Below are positions 42,209 to 50,559 of a stretch of DNA of 64,000 bases, in pieces (the stretch's first letter is position 1; every line of letters starts with the position of its first letter). A program made the translations under genes and the position numbers. The DNA lies in assembly GCF_016862195.1 (NCBI RefSeq), contig NZ_BOMM01000049.1, positions 171,876 through 235,875 on the forward strand. Direction: 5' to 3'. The notes beneath the pieces were generated by a model. The model was not told the origin of the DNA, did no database searches, and saw only the letters and a program-made list of their open reading frames with translations. The stretch is from Paractinoplanes ferrugineus (GTDB lineage: Bacteria > Actinomycetota > Actinomycetes > Mycobacteriales > Micromonosporaceae).

Positions 42209-42850
42209 TCAGCCTTGAAGCCAGTGCAGGACCGCGAGCACCCGGCGGTTGTCCTGCTCCTGCTGTTCCAGGCCGAGTTTCTTGAAGATGCTCAGGATGT
42301 GTTTCTCGACCGTTTTCGGGGCCAGGAACATCGCCTCGGCCACGCCGTTGTTGGACCGGCCCTCGGCCATGTGCTGGAGCACCTTGCGTTCCTGGCCGCT
42401 GAGCAGGTCGAGGGGGCGTTGCCGACTCGGCCGGTCCATCAGGCGCTGGACGATCTCGGGGTCGATCGCGGTCTGCCCCTCGGCGACCCGCCGCAGCGCG
42501 TCCTCGAGCACCTCGATCCGGCCCACCCGGTCCTTCACGAGGTAGCCGACCCCGGACGCGCCGCCCTCGAGCAGGCGTACCGCGTACGCCGTCTCCGCGT
42601 ACGCCGAGAGCAGCAGGATGCCCACCCGCGGATGCCGCCGCCGGATGCTCTCGGCCGCGTGCAGGCCCTCGGCGCCGTGCGCCGAGAGGCGAATGTCCAT
42701 GATCACCACGTCGGGTGGGTCGTTCACGATGCCGTCGAGCAGCTCGCGCTCGTTGCTCGCCTGGTGGGTGACCTCGATGCCGAGTTCGCGCAGCAGCGCG
42801 GCCAGCCCCTCCCGGAACAGGACCGTGTCGTCGGTGAGCGCTACCCGCAC
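42209..42850 (-). CDS. NarL/LuxR-family response regulator
   Basis: A 213-residue regulator. The receiver domain begins MRVALTDDTVLFREGLAALL with the acidic pocket at Asp7/Asp8; the phospho-acceptor is Asp52 in PDVVIMDIRLS, the switch Ser is in LLLSAYAE and the Lys in YLVKDRVG. The LuxR helix-turn-helix follows: LLSGQERKVLQHMAEGRSNN, GVAEAMFLAPKTVEKHILSI, FKKLGL. It overlaps the end of the histidine kinase gene by ten bases (42841-42850), so the two are a cognate coupled pair. Candidate targets are the genes directly downstream, including the MFS exporter. Confidence 0.93.
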   Translation of the reverse strand: MRVALTDDTVLFREGLAALLRELGIEVTHQASNERELLDGIVNDPPDVVIMDIRLSAHGAEGLHAAESIRRRHPRVGILLLSAYAETAYAVRLLEGGASGVGYLVKDRVGRIEVLEDALRRVAEGQTAIDPEIVQRLMDRPSRQRPLDLLSGQERKVLQHMAEGRSNNGVAEAMFLAPKTVEKHILSIFKKLGLEQQEQDNRRVLAVLHWLQG

Positions 42851-44613
42851 GGGACCACCACCGTGACCGTCGTGCCGTTACCGCCGGTGGCGATGGTCAT
42901 GTCCCCGCGCAGCGACTCCACCCGGTCGCGCAGCCCGGCCAGGCCGGACCCGCCGCGAAAGCCGGCCCCGCCGCGCCCGTCGTCGGTGACCCGGGCGACC
43001 GCCGTGCCGTCGTGCAGGGTCACCCGCACCTCGGCCCGGCTCGCCGCGGCGTGCCGGATGACGTTGGTGAGCAGCTCGCAGATCACGAAGTAGAGGGTCT
43101 CCTCGACCGGGTCGGGCAGCCGTTCGGCGCCGACGTCGACCGCCACCGGGATGTTCAGCCGGTCGGCGACGCCCTCCAGCGCCGGTCGCAGACCCATCTC
43201 GCCGAGCACCGCCGGGTGGATGCCGCGGGCGAGGTTGCGCAGCTCGGCGAGGGCCTCGTCGAGGTCGCTGCCGGCGGTGGCGAGGGCATCGCTCGGATCG
43301 CGGCCGCGCTGCGCCCGGTGCCGGGCCAGGCTCAGGCTGCTCATCACCCGCAGCAGCAGTTGCTGGGCGCCGTCGTGCAGGTTGCGCTCGATGCGGCGCC
43401 GCTCGGCCAGGCCGGCCTCGGCGATCCGGCGGCGGGACGCCTGCACCTGCTCGAGCTGGGTGGCCAGGTCGTCGCGGAGCAGGCCGTTCTCCAGCACCAG
43501 TCCACCCGCGACGGCGGCGCTGCGGACCAGGTCGGAACGGCGGTGCAGGGCCGGGTCGACGAGCAGCAGCGCGATCGAGCGCCCGGTGCCGGACGGCATC
43601 GACACCCGCCAGCGGGCCATCTCACCGTCGGTCAGCGGGTAGCCCTCACAGCTCACGTAGCGCGACGGGCCGGCCGGCACGGCGAGCACCATGGTCGGGT
43701 CGCCGAGCACCTCCCGCAGCGCGGACTGCACGTCCTTGAGGGAGGCGCAGTCGGCGAGCCGGACGACCAGGTCGGCGACGCTGGACCGGGCGAGCCGGCG
43801 CTGCATGAGGCTGATGACGAAGGCGATCGGGGCGATCAGGGCGGTCAGCGCGGTGATCGTACGCAGCGCGTCGGTGACCGGTTTGGACAGGTGGAGCAGC
43901 TGCGCGGCGATGTAGAAGCTGCCCAGGAAACCGATCGCGATGCCGGCCGCCGTGGCCGGCAGGCTGTCCGCACGTTCCAGGCCCCGGCTCCGGCGGATCT
44001 TCAGAAGCAGCAGCACGATCAGCCCGAGGGCCAGCACGATGATGCCGATCTTGAAGATGGCGGACGCGGTGTCGAACAGCCGGCGGTTCGGGGCCACGGT
44101 CAGCCACCAGGCATCCGGGTTCCAGCCGGCCCACCCGGGTCTCGACACCGCCGCGATGAACAGCTTCACCCCGACGACCCAGATCGCGAAGGAGCTGAAA
44201 TACCAGCGCTCGTACCGGCGGCTCAGCACCGGCTCCGGGTAACGCAACAGGGCCAGGCCGCCGACCGCGAACCACCAGTATCCGAACAGGAACGAGATCA
44301 GCGCGACCGGCCCGATCTCCCATTCCGGCGGCCACGTCCACCACCAGGACGCCTCGTAGCAGAACGCGGCTACGATCATCGCCCAGCCGGTGCGGCCGGT
44401 GCTGCGATCGGAGAGCAGGAAGACGCCGCTGGCCGCGAACGAGGTGACCACGAAAACGTAGATCGTGCCGAGCGCGAAATCCTGCGACCACATCGGGATC
44501 CACGAGAGAACCGCGGTGGTCGCCGCGAGCAGCGACACGAGCGCCACCACCCGAACCGGCAGTCTTCCCGGCACCGGCAGCGCGGAAGTCATGGTGGACA
44601 TGGTGGCAGTCAC
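42841..44613 (-). CDS. Sensor histidine kinase (HisKA_3, multi-pass membrane)
   Basis: A 590-residue kinase. The N-terminal 260 residues hold at least seven hydrophobic helices (VVALVSLLAATTAVLSWIPM; IYVFVVTSFAASGVFLLSD; IIVLALGLIVLLLLKI). A GAF-like linker region (DCASLKDVQSALREVLGDPT) leads to the HisKA_3 dimerisation helix with the phospho-His in RRIERNLHDGAQQLLLRVMS. The HATPase domain has N-box LYFVICELLTNVIRHAAASR and G-boxes VTDDGRGGAGFRGGSGLAGL. Start codons at 44613 (GTG), 44601 and 44592 (ATG) are all in frame; AAAGG lies just upstream. The signal is probably sensed in or near the membrane. Confidence 0.92.
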   Translation of the reverse strand: MTATMSTMTSALPVPGRLPVRVVALVSLLAATTAVLSWIPMWSQDFALGTIYVFVVTSFAASGVFLLSDRSTGRTGWAMIVAAFCYEASWWWTWPPEWEIGPVALISFLFGYWWFAVGGLALLRYPEPVLSRRYERWYFSSFAIWVVGVKLFIAAVSRPGWAGWNPDAWWLTVAPNRRLFDTASAIFKIGIIVLALGLIVLLLLKIRRSRGLERADSLPATAAGIAIGFLGSFYIAAQLLHLSKPVTDALRTITALTALIAPIAFVISLMQRRLARSSVADLVVRLADCASLKDVQSALREVLGDPTMVLAVPAGPSRYVSCEGYPLTDGEMARWRVSMPSGTGRSIALLLVDPALHRRSDLVRSAAVAGGLVLENGLLRDDLATQLEQVQASRRRIAEAGLAERRRIERNLHDGAQQLLLRVMSSLSLARHRAQRGRDPSDALATAGSDLDEALAELRNLARGIHPAVLGEMGLRPALEGVADRLNIPVAVDVGAERLPDPVEETLYFVICELLTNVIRHAAASRAEVRVTLHDGTAVARVTDDGRGGAGFRGGSGLAGLRDRVESLRGDMTIATGGNGTTVTVVVPCG

Positions 44614-44859
44614 CTTTGCGGTGTGCCAAGGCGGTGAGTGGGGGTTTTCCCTGCTACTCCCGGCGAGAACCGGCTCTTAAGGTGGAGCCACCATCCCGAT
44701 TCATGGTCATTGCTGGATGCTCCCGATCCGCCCCGGCGGATCCGGGGCGAAGGCGGACCGAGCCGGTGGCGGCCGGAGCGGTCTCGCGGCTGGTGCGGGT
44801 GCGGCAACCCGCGCCAGCCGCCCGCCTTCCCGGATGATCTCCCTGTTCCACCACGTGTC

Positions 44860-45192
44860 CCGGCATCGTGCGGCTCCCGAGCCCGACCGCGGTCGTCTCG
44901 GCGTTCTCCCCGTCGACCGGCACCGTCCTGTTCTACGGCGCCACCCTCGTGCTGTGCTCGGGCTCGCCGGCCGTACTTGCCTGGTTCGCGCGCCGCGTCC
45001 CGGCCTGACCGAGGGCCGCCCGCCCATGCCGCGCGAGAAGGTGCTCGGCTACGAGAGCATCTTCCTCACCCAGGTGCTCGCCACGATCGTCGGCTGCGTC
45101 TTCGCCGGCACCACCAATTTCTGGCGTTCCTGATGTTCCTGAGCGGCCCGTTCGAACGCCTCGTCCGCTCCCGGTGGCGCACCCGGTCGTGA
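44860..45192 (+). pseudogene. Membrane-protein relics in shifted frames
   Basis: One frame reads PTAVVSAFSPSTGTVLFYGA, TLVLCSGSPAVLAWFARRV and stops at 45008. A second begins MPREKVLGYESIFLTQVLAT (ATG 45026), continues IVGCVFAGTTNFW, and its natural continuation FLMFLSGPFERLVRSRW is found one frame over, so a frameshift lies near 45123. Both have helical hydrophobic stretches. They look like decayed membrane-protein fragments of unknown family. The 250 bases upstream (44614-44859) show no gene. Confidence 0.35.
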
Positions 45193-45211
45193 CCGGCGCC
45201 ACGATTTATTT

Positions 45212-45230
45212 ACGAACGGTCGGTCGTTTT
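45212..45230. promoter_or_regulatory. Inverted repeat upstream of TetR-type gene (candidate operator)
   Basis: ACGAACGGTCGGTCGTTTTGT holds AACG (45215-45218) mirrored by CGTT (45225-45228), and ACGA/TCGT also pair, around the GTCGGT core common in TetR operators. It is 15 bases before ATG 45245, preceded by the AT-rich ATTTATTTA that can serve as -10. Autoregulation is likely. Confidence 0.55.
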
Positions 45231-45244
45231 GTAGCGTCGTAGGC

Positions 45245-45880
45245 ATGACCGAGGACGGCCGGCTCCGCCGCGGCGAGCGAACCCGTACCGCCGTGCTCGA
45301 CCACGCCCTTCCGCTGGCCACCACCACCGGACTCGACGGCCTGTCCCTCGGCCGGCTCGCCGACACGCTCGGCATCAGCAAGTCCGGCCTGTTCGCGCAC
45401 TGGCGCTCCAAGGAAGCACTGCAACTCGCGGTCATCGACCACGCCCGCCGCCAGTGGACCGACGAAGTGATCCGCCCCGCCATGGCCGCCGCGCCCCGAG
45501 GCGTACGCCGTCTGTGGGCCGTGCACGACACCCGGCTCGCTTTCTACGAACAGGGCCGGCTGCCCGGCGGCTGCTTCTTCGCCAACGCCCACTTCGAGTT
45601 CAACGCCCGCCCCGGCCCCATCCGCGACCGCCTGGCCGCCGAACTGGCCGACTGGATGACCTTCCTGACCGGCCTCACCGCCGACGCGATCACCACCGGC
45701 GACCTGCCCCCGGCCACCGACCCGGCCGGCCTGGCCTACGAGATCGAATCACTGGGCGTCTGCGCCGTCATGCAGGCCCCCGTCCTCGGTCCGGTGACCT
45801 TCCAACACGCCCGGCACGCCCTGCACGAGCGCCTGACGGCGCTCACCCTCACCCCGACGATTCTCCCGGAGCTGCCATGA
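45245..45880 (+). CDS. TetR-family transcriptional regulator
   Basis: A 211-residue TetR regulator. The N-terminal helix-turn-helix is TRTAVLDHALPLATTTGLDG, LSLGRLADTLGISKSGLFAH, WRSKEALQLAVIDHARRQW. The ligand domain contains RRLWAVHDTRLAFYEQGRLP and GGCFFANAHFEFNARPGPIR, the TetR_C_16-like group often annotated as YcdC/fatty-acid-linked. Its stop overlaps the start of a thioesterase-fold gene by four bases, so it probably controls its own operon. The thioesterase partner suggests an acyl-CoA or related ligand; this is inference. Confidence 0.92.
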   Translation: MTEDGRLRRGERTRTAVLDHALPLATTTGLDGLSLGRLADTLGISKSGLFAHWRSKEALQLAVIDHARRQWTDEVIRPAMAAAPRGVRRLWAVHDTRLAFYEQGRLPGGCFFANAHFEFNARPGPIRDRLAAELADWMTFLTGLTADAITTGDLPPATDPAGLAYEIESLGVCAVMQAPVLGPVTFQHARHALHERLTALTLTPTILPELP

Positions 45881-46314
45881 CTGCCACCACTGTCGAGTAC
45901 GGGCATGCCACGCGCGTGCCGGTCCACTTCGACGACCTCGACGCCCTGGGTGTGCTGCACAACGCCCGCTACGCCGTACTGATCGAACGGGCCCTGACGA
46001 ACTGGTGGTCCGACCGTGGCGTCTCGTTCGCCGGCGGCGCACCCACCACCCCCGACGCGTTCAACGTGGTCCGCGAATACGCCATCACCTTCCACGCGCC
46101 CGTCCGTGGCACCGGCGACATCGCCGTGCACTTCTGGCTGGACAAACTGGGTTCGAGCAGCGCCGCCTACAGTTTCCGGGTCACCTCGGTCGACGGCACC
46201 CTGGTGCACGCCGAAGGCAGACGAGTCAACGTCCGTCTGGACCCCGCCACGATGCGCCCCGCCCCGTGGACCGCCGAGGGCCGCGCCCTGGCCGAAACCC
46301 TCCTGCGCACCTGA
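45877..46314 (+). CDS. Acyl-CoA thioesterase, 4HBT hotdog fold
   Basis: A 145-residue hotdog-fold thioesterase from ATG 45877, overlapping the TetR stop (ATGA). The 4HBT signature is clear: VPVHFDDLDALGVLHNARYA, VLIERALTNWW, with the catalytic Asp in DDLDALGVLHN, then EYAITFHAPVRGTGDIAVHF and TLVHAEGRRVNVRLD. It hydrolyses an acyl-CoA in the cytoplasm, the chain unknown. Coupled translation with the regulator suggests the regulator senses the substrate or product. A hairpin follows the stop. Confidence 0.9.
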   Translation: MTATTVEYGHATRVPVHFDDLDALGVLHNARYAVLIERALTNWWSDRGVSFAGGAPTTPDAFNVVREYAITFHAPVRGTGDIAVHFWLDKLGSSSAAYSFRVTSVDGTLVHAEGRRVNVRLDPATMRPAPWTAEGRALAETLLRT

Positions 46315-46321
46315 CTCGGGC

Positions 46322-46351
46322 CGGGCGTCGCGGCCCCACCCGCAACGCCCG
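46322..46351. terminator. Hairpin between convergent thioesterase and repeat-protein genes
   Basis: CGGGCGT (46322-46328) pairs with ACGCCCG (46345-46351) around a 16-base loop that itself can pair partly (GCGG/CCGC). It sits eight bases past the thioesterase stop and before the 3' end of the opposing gene, as expected for a shared terminator. Confidence 0.5.
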
Positions 46352-46368
46352 ACCCGGTCCTTCCACGA

Positions 46369-47499
46369 TCAGTACGCGATGACCGCGTCCCCACCGCCGG
46401 CCCCAACTCCCGCACCAGTCACCTCGGTGCCGTCAGTCCCAGCGCCGTCAGTCCCAGCGCCGTCAGTCCCAGCGCCGTCAGTCCCAGCGGCGGCGGTCCC
46501 AGCGCCGGCGGTCGCGGTGCCGACGGTCAGAAGGTCCGTGCTGCCGGTGCCTGCGGTCTGAGTCCCTGCGGTCCCGAGGTCCGCGCTGCCGGTGCCTGCG
46601 GTCGGGGTGCCTACGGTCCCGAGGTCCGCCGTTGCGTTACCTGCAGTCCCAGTGCCAACGGTCCCGAGGTCCGCGGTGCCGGTACCTGCGGTCCCGGTGT
46701 CGCCCGCACCCGCAGTCCCGGTCCCTGTAGTTCCGGCTCCGGTCGTGCTCGCGGTGTCAGCCCCGGTCGTCCCGGTAGCCGTCGTTCCCGCTCCGGTAGT
46801 TCCCCCGCCGGTCGTTTCGCCGCCGGCGGTCCCCGTACCAGCGGTCGTGCCGGTAGCACCGGTGGCTCCGGCGTCCGTGCCAGTAGTTCCGGTGTCCGCA
46901 CCGGCCGAATCGGTGGCTCCTGTGGATCCAGCGCCGGCGTCCGGCATGCCGGTGGTCCCCGTGGTGTCGGTCGTACCGGTCCCGGTCGCACCAGTATCGG
47001 TTCCGGTGGTGCCGCCGGCTCCCGTGCCGGTATCAGCGGTGCCGGGTCCGGTCGTGCCGGTGCTACCAGCGTCGGTGTCGCTCCCGGTGGTGCCAGTCGT
47101 GCCGGTGCTGCCGGTGCCGGTTGCGGAAGTGCCGGTCGCGCCGGTTCTGGTGCCGGCGTCCGCGGGCTGGCCGGACGCGGGCTGGCCGGACGCGGGCTGG
47201 CCGGACGCGGGCTGGTCCGTGCTGGGCTGGACCGCGTCGGTGGGCTTGGCGATGTGGTCGAGGACTCGCAGCAGCCACGGGTCGTCGCCCATGGCGACGA
47301 TCAGGACGTGCTGAGGGTTCATCGGCATGCCCGCGGTAGCGGTGGGGATCGCGAGCCGTTCGCCCCAGTCCCAGGTGGTGAGGGTCAGTTGGATGGGTTC
47401 GGGGGGCGTCGGGTCGGCCAGTGCCGGGGCGGCGCCCAGCGTCATACCGGCGATCAGGCCGGTGCCGGCGATGAAAAGATTCCGCGCTGCCTTCTTCAT
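46369..47499 (-). CDS. Secreted low-complexity Thr/Gly/Ala repeat protein
   Basis: A 376-residue protein with a signal peptide (MKKAARNLFIAGTGLIAGMT, cut after AAPALA). A folded-looking part of about 60 residues (PIQLTLTTWDWGERLAIPTA; HVLIVAMGDDPWLLRVLDHI) precedes QPASG repeated in tandem, then about 240 residues almost wholly of Thr, Gly, Ala with scattered Asp/Val/Ser (TGTTGTTGSDTD; TADLGTVGTGTAG), ending in three or four DGAGT units. There is no membrane anchor and no LPxTG sorting signal. It resembles an extended surface stalk or matrix protein whose Thr could be glycosylated. The repeats are degenerate at the DNA level, which suggests old age. Confidence 0.75.
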   Translation of the reverse strand: MKKAARNLFIAGTGLIAGMTLGAAPALADPTPPEPIQLTLTTWDWGERLAIPTATAGMPMNPQHVLIVAMGDDPWLLRVLDHIAKPTDAVQPSTDQPASGQPASGQPASGQPADAGTRTGATGTSATGTGSTGTTGTTGSDTDAGSTGTTGPGTADTGTGAGGTTGTDTGATGTGTTDTTGTTGMPDAGAGSTGATDSAGADTGTTGTDAGATGATGTTAGTGTAGGETTGGGTTGAGTTATGTTGADTASTTGAGTTGTGTAGAGDTGTAGTGTADLGTVGTGTAGNATADLGTVGTPTAGTGSADLGTAGTQTAGTGSTDLLTVGTATAGAGTAAAGTDGAGTDGAGTDGAGTDGTEVTGAGVGAGGGDAVIAY

Positions 47500-48109
47500 T
47501 TCCAGGCCTTTTCTCTAGATGGCTCGTCGAAGTCAGCAGAACACGCGGTTCCTGATCATTTTGGCAGGTCAGCAGAATTGCTGCGAATGTGACGAAAGGG
47601 GTTGCGAAGTAATCGCACAATGGAATAGAAGGAGTCTGCCGAAAGGCCATTTCGCGGCATTTCGGCGAGGCGTATTCCGGTCGTGGGGCGAGGCCACGTC
47701 CGAGGTCGAGTCCCCGCTGAGGCCGCAGCTAAACCGGCGCGTACCCGAGACCTGAAATTCACGGGTCGATCTTGTGGAGTTTCGAAGCCCGCTGAATTCC
47801 GGCGGAGCGGAGCGGCACATCTTCATTGAAAGAGGGCCTCCGCCGCTCCGGAGACCCCTCTTTCCAGGAAAATGCCCGGATCTCGGGCCACCGCGCGGGC
47901 CGGACGACGTGGGGCGGGACGGGGCGGGACGGCCCGGGGCGGGGCGGCGTGGGGCGGCGTGGTGTGGGGCGGAGGTGGGCAGGGCAGGAGGGCGCGGGGG
48001 AGGTAGGCGGAGCGGGGACCGGGTGGTTGGTGGGTGGGCGGTCTGGCGTGTGGTGGTTGGGACCGGCAGAGTGGGGGATCGACGGACCGAGGCGCTGTGG
48101 AGGCCACCG
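47500..48109. other. 600-base intergenic region with a G-rich tract
   Basis: The left part (47500-47760) is the upstream region of the Thr/Gly repeat gene and contains AT-richer patches but no convincing gene. From about 47910 to 48005 the plus strand is a run of GGGGCGGGA / GGGGCGGCGT-like units, low in complexity and rich in G-triplets. The hydrolase gene starts at 48110 with its own ribosome site; a longer frame crossing the G tract is not coding. Confidence 0.6.
47912..48004 (+). repeat. Imperfect GGGGCGG-type repeat tract (quadruplex-prone)
   Basis: Repeated GGGGCGGGAC, GGGGCGGCGTGGGGCGGCGT and GTGGGGCGGAGGTGGG units give at least eight runs of three or more G within 90 bases on the plus strand. 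Four such runs suffice for a G-quadruplex. It lies 106-198 bases upstream of the CocE-type hydrolase start, in a position to affect its transcription or leader RNA. Confidence 0.65.
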
Positions 48110-49774
48110 ATGCTGCTGGACCGCTTGGTCACCCGGATCCTCAAGCTGCCCAGCGCGCCGGCGCCCTATCGGGTCGACCGGGGTCTGCGGGTGCCGATGA
48201 GCGACGGCGTCGAGTTGGCGGCGGCTCACTATGCGCCGCAAGGTGAGCCGGCCGGGACGATTCTTGTCCGGGGGCCGTACGGGCTCGGGGCGCCGTTCGA
48301 CCTGCTCTATGCGCGACCCTATGCGGCTCGGGGCTATCACGTGCTTTTCGTGGCCAGCCGGGGGACGGCGGCGTCGGGCGGCGACTTCGACCCGATGCGT
48401 ACGGAATTGGCCGACGGGCGCGACGTGGTCGCCTGGATGGTGGCGCAGCCGTGGTTCACCGGGCGGTTCGCCACGGTCGGGCCGTCGTACCTCGGGTTCA
48501 CCCAGTGGGCGCTGTTGATGGACCCGCCGCCGGAGATGGCGGCCGCGGTGGTCACGGTGGGACCGCACGACTTCGCGAAACACTCGTGGGGGACCGGGGC
48601 GATGAACCTGGACCTGGTCGGGTGGAGCGACATGATGAACCGGCAGCCGCGCGGCGACCGGTCGCCGGGGCTGGTGCGGGGTCAGCTCAAGCAGGCGGTC
48701 GCGGCCCCCCGCCAGGCGCGGGCGCTGCGACCGGTCTTCACCGACCTGCCGCTCGCCGATGCCGGGGAGCGGCACTATGCGGGCGGGGCGCGCTGGTTCC
48801 GCGACCGGGTCACCCGGCCGGACATCGACGGCGACGCCTATTGGGAGCCGATGCGGTTCGCGGCCGCCCTGGAGAAGGCGGAGATCCCGATTCTGCTGCA
48901 CTCGGGCTGGCAGGACCTGTTTCTGGCGCAGACCTTCGAGCAGTACCAGCGGCTGTCGGCCCGCGGACTGGATGTGGCGCTCACGGTCGGGCCGTGGACG
49001 CATCGGGGGGTCATTCAGGACGGCGGCTCCCGGCTGATCCCGGAGACCCTCGACTGGCTCGGGGCCAAGCTGGCGGGGCGGCCACTGGCGCGGCGGACGC
49101 CCGTACACCTGCGGGTGACCGGCACCGACGAGTGGCGTGAGCTGGACGAATGGCCGCCACCATGCACTCCGCTCGTCCTTTTTCCGCGCCCCGGCGCGGC
49201 TCTCGGCGACGCGCCGGCCGGGTCGGAGGCCGGTTTCACCTTCGATCCGGCGCGCCCGACGCCGGCGTTCGGCGGGCCGCTGCTCGAGAACGGCGGTTAT
49301 GTCGACGACGGTGGGCTGGCCGCCCGGCCGGATGTGCTCGCCTTCACCGGCGAACCGCTGGCCGCCGCCGTGGAGGTGCACGGCGTGCCCGAGGTCGAGT
49401 TGGCGCATCGCAGCGACAACCCGCACGTCGACCTGTTCGTGCGGGTCAGTGAGGTCGACCCGGCCGGTCGTTCGCGCAACGTGTGCGAGGGTTACCGCCG
49501 CCTCGACCCGGCGCGTGACCAGTCGACGCTCGTACGCATCCCGTTGATGCCGGTCGCGCACCGTTTCGCCGCCGGCTCCCGCATCCGGTTGCTGATCGCG
49601 GGCGGCTGCTACCCGCAGTTCACCCGGAATCTGGGCACGGCCGAGAATCCCGGCACCGGAACCACCCTGGTGCCGGCCCGCCATCGCCTCACCCTGGGCC
49701 CGTCCAGGCTGGTGCTGCCGACCGCCGCGCCGGTTTCGCCGCCGCCGGCGAGCCCGGCTCCGGGTGCTGGATGA
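48110..49774 (+). CDS. CocE/NonD-family alpha/beta hydrolase
   Basis: A 554-residue hydrolase from ATG 48110, with GGAGG six bases upstream. The X-Pro dipeptidyl-peptidase/cocaine-esterase layout is complete: LVRGPYGLGAPFDLLYARPY, VLFVASRGTAASGGDFDPMR, nucleophile region TVGPSYLGFTQWALLMD (GxSY), acid in LHSGWQDLFLAQ, His in VGPWTHRG, and the C-terminal jelly-roll domain (HVDLFVRVSEVDPAGRSRNV; IRLLIAGGCYPQFTRNLGT). It has no signal peptide, so it is cytoplasmic. It probably cleaves acyl esters or amides. Its stop codon is part of the first unit of a 22-bp tandem repeat. Confidence 0.9.
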   Translation: MLLDRLVTRILKLPSAPAPYRVDRGLRVPMSDGVELAAAHYAPQGEPAGTILVRGPYGLGAPFDLLYARPYAARGYHVLFVASRGTAASGGDFDPMRTELADGRDVVAWMVAQPWFTGRFATVGPSYLGFTQWALLMDPPPEMAAAVVTVGPHDFAKHSWGTGAMNLDLVGWSDMMNRQPRGDRSPGLVRGQLKQAVAAPRQARALRPVFTDLPLADAGERHYAGGARWFRDRVTRPDIDGDAYWEPMRFAAALEKAEIPILLHSGWQDLFLAQTFEQYQRLSARGLDVALTVGPWTHRGVIQDGGSRLIPETLDWLGAKLAGRPLARRTPVHLRVTGTDEWRELDEWPPPCTPLVLFPRPGAALGDAPAGSEAGFTFDPARPTPAFGGPLLENGGYVDDGGLAARPDVLAFTGEPLAAAVEVHGVPEVELAHRSDNPHVDLFVRVSEVDPAGRSRNVCEGYRRLDPARDQSTLVRIPLMPVAHRFAAGSRIRLLIAGGCYPQFTRNLGTAENPGTGTTLVPARHRLTLGPSRLVLPTAAPVSPPPASPAPGAG

Positions 49775-49827
49775 CAGGCGAGGGGGTGCTGGATGACAGG
49801 CGAGGGGGTGCTGGATGACAAGCGAGG
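49764..49827 (+). repeat. Three tandem 22-bp repeats across the hydrolase stop codon
   Basis: GTGCTGGATGACAGGCGAGG(GG) occurs at 49764-49785 and 49786-49807, and a partial copy with one change (AAGCGAGG) at 49808-49827. The period, 22 bases, is not a multiple of three. The first unit supplies the hydrolase stop (TGA 49772-49774). The tract abuts the 3' end of the converging membrane-protein gene. Confidence 0.85.
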
Positions 49828-49836
49828 TCTCCCGGG

Positions 49837-50559
49837 CTACCCGGTGTAACCGCCCTTCAGGTGCACCGTGGTGCCGGCGGTCGCGGTCGCGTCGTAGGAG
49901 TCGGCGGCCACCGACCGGTGGGTGGCGTGGTTGTACTGCGCCGCGAAGGTGTAGTGGCCGGGGGCCAGGGTCGCTCCCGCGTTCAGCGTGAAGCGGTAGA
50001 CAAGTGCCTTGCCGCTGCTGCTCACGGTGATCGTCATCATGCTCTCGGGCACCGAGGTCCAGCGGCCGGTGGAGTTCACGTCGGCGGTCTTCGCGATCCG
50101 CACCGTGACGTCGAGGGCGGTGATCGTGCCGGTGGTGGTCAGCACCAGGTCGCTCTGGGTCCAGTTGGGGATCGAGTGGGAGTTGGGCGAGCCGATGGCG
50201 GTGAGGAAGGCGCCGGGCGCCGTGGGTGACTTCGGCGGCGGTTTCGTGGGTGCGGCGGTGATGGCCGCCGGGTCGGGCGACGCGGCCACCTGCGGGTCGG
50301 GTGCCGGGGTCCGGCCGGCCAGGTTGATGCCGGTGATGCCGGCCACCAGCAGCCCGGCCACCGCGACGGCGGCCGCCACCGGGCGGGCCGCGGTCAGGAC
50401 GCGCCGCGGTCCCGGCGCGACGGGGCGAAACAAGGACCTCAGCCGGTTCGGGGCGGAATTGCGCCGTTTGTTGATCCGGTCGAGCATCGCGTCCCGATCG
50501 GGGAGATGCCGCTCGGCCTCGGAGTGCAGCGCACTTCGGAGGTCACGGTCATCGGGCAC
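49837..50559 (-). CDS. Membrane protein, probable anti-sigma partner
   Basis: A single-pass protein of about 240 residues. The cytoplasmic N-terminus (DLRSALHSEAERHLPDRDAM, LDRINKRRNSAPNRLRSLF) is followed by one helix (VAAAVAVAGLLVAGITGINL), a Pro/Lys-rich linker and an extracellular beta-rich domain (SDLVLTTTGTITALDVTVRI; VYRFTLNAGATLAPGHYTFA). I start at GTG 50559, eight bases after a perfect AGGAGG; the GTG at 50568 abuts that site. It overlaps the sigma factor gene by eleven bases. By position it modulates that factor, possibly sensing envelope stress with the outer domain; no zinc anti-sigma motif is seen. Confidence 0.75.
   Translation of the reverse strand: MPDDRDLRSALHSEAERHLPDRDAMLDRINKRRNSAPNRLRSLFRPVAPGPRRVLTAARPVAAAVAVAGLLVAGITGINLAGRTPAPDPQVAASPDPAAITAAPTKPPPKSPTAPGAFLTAIGSPNSHSIPNWTQSDLVLTTTGTITALDVTVRIAKTADVNSTGRWTSVPESMMTITVSSSGKALVYRFTLNAGATLAPGHYTFAAQYNHATHRSVAADSYDATATAGTTVHLKGGYTG

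Noticed and set aside
47519..47755. 78-codon frame upstream of the Thr/Gly protein (MARRSQQNTRFLIILAGQQN)
   Set aside because: Lies over the promoter region of the opposite gene, has a poor ribosome site and irregular composition.
49764..49827. CRISPR-like array
   Set aside because: The repeats are directly tandem without spacers and there are only three copies; no cas-like gene is in the window.
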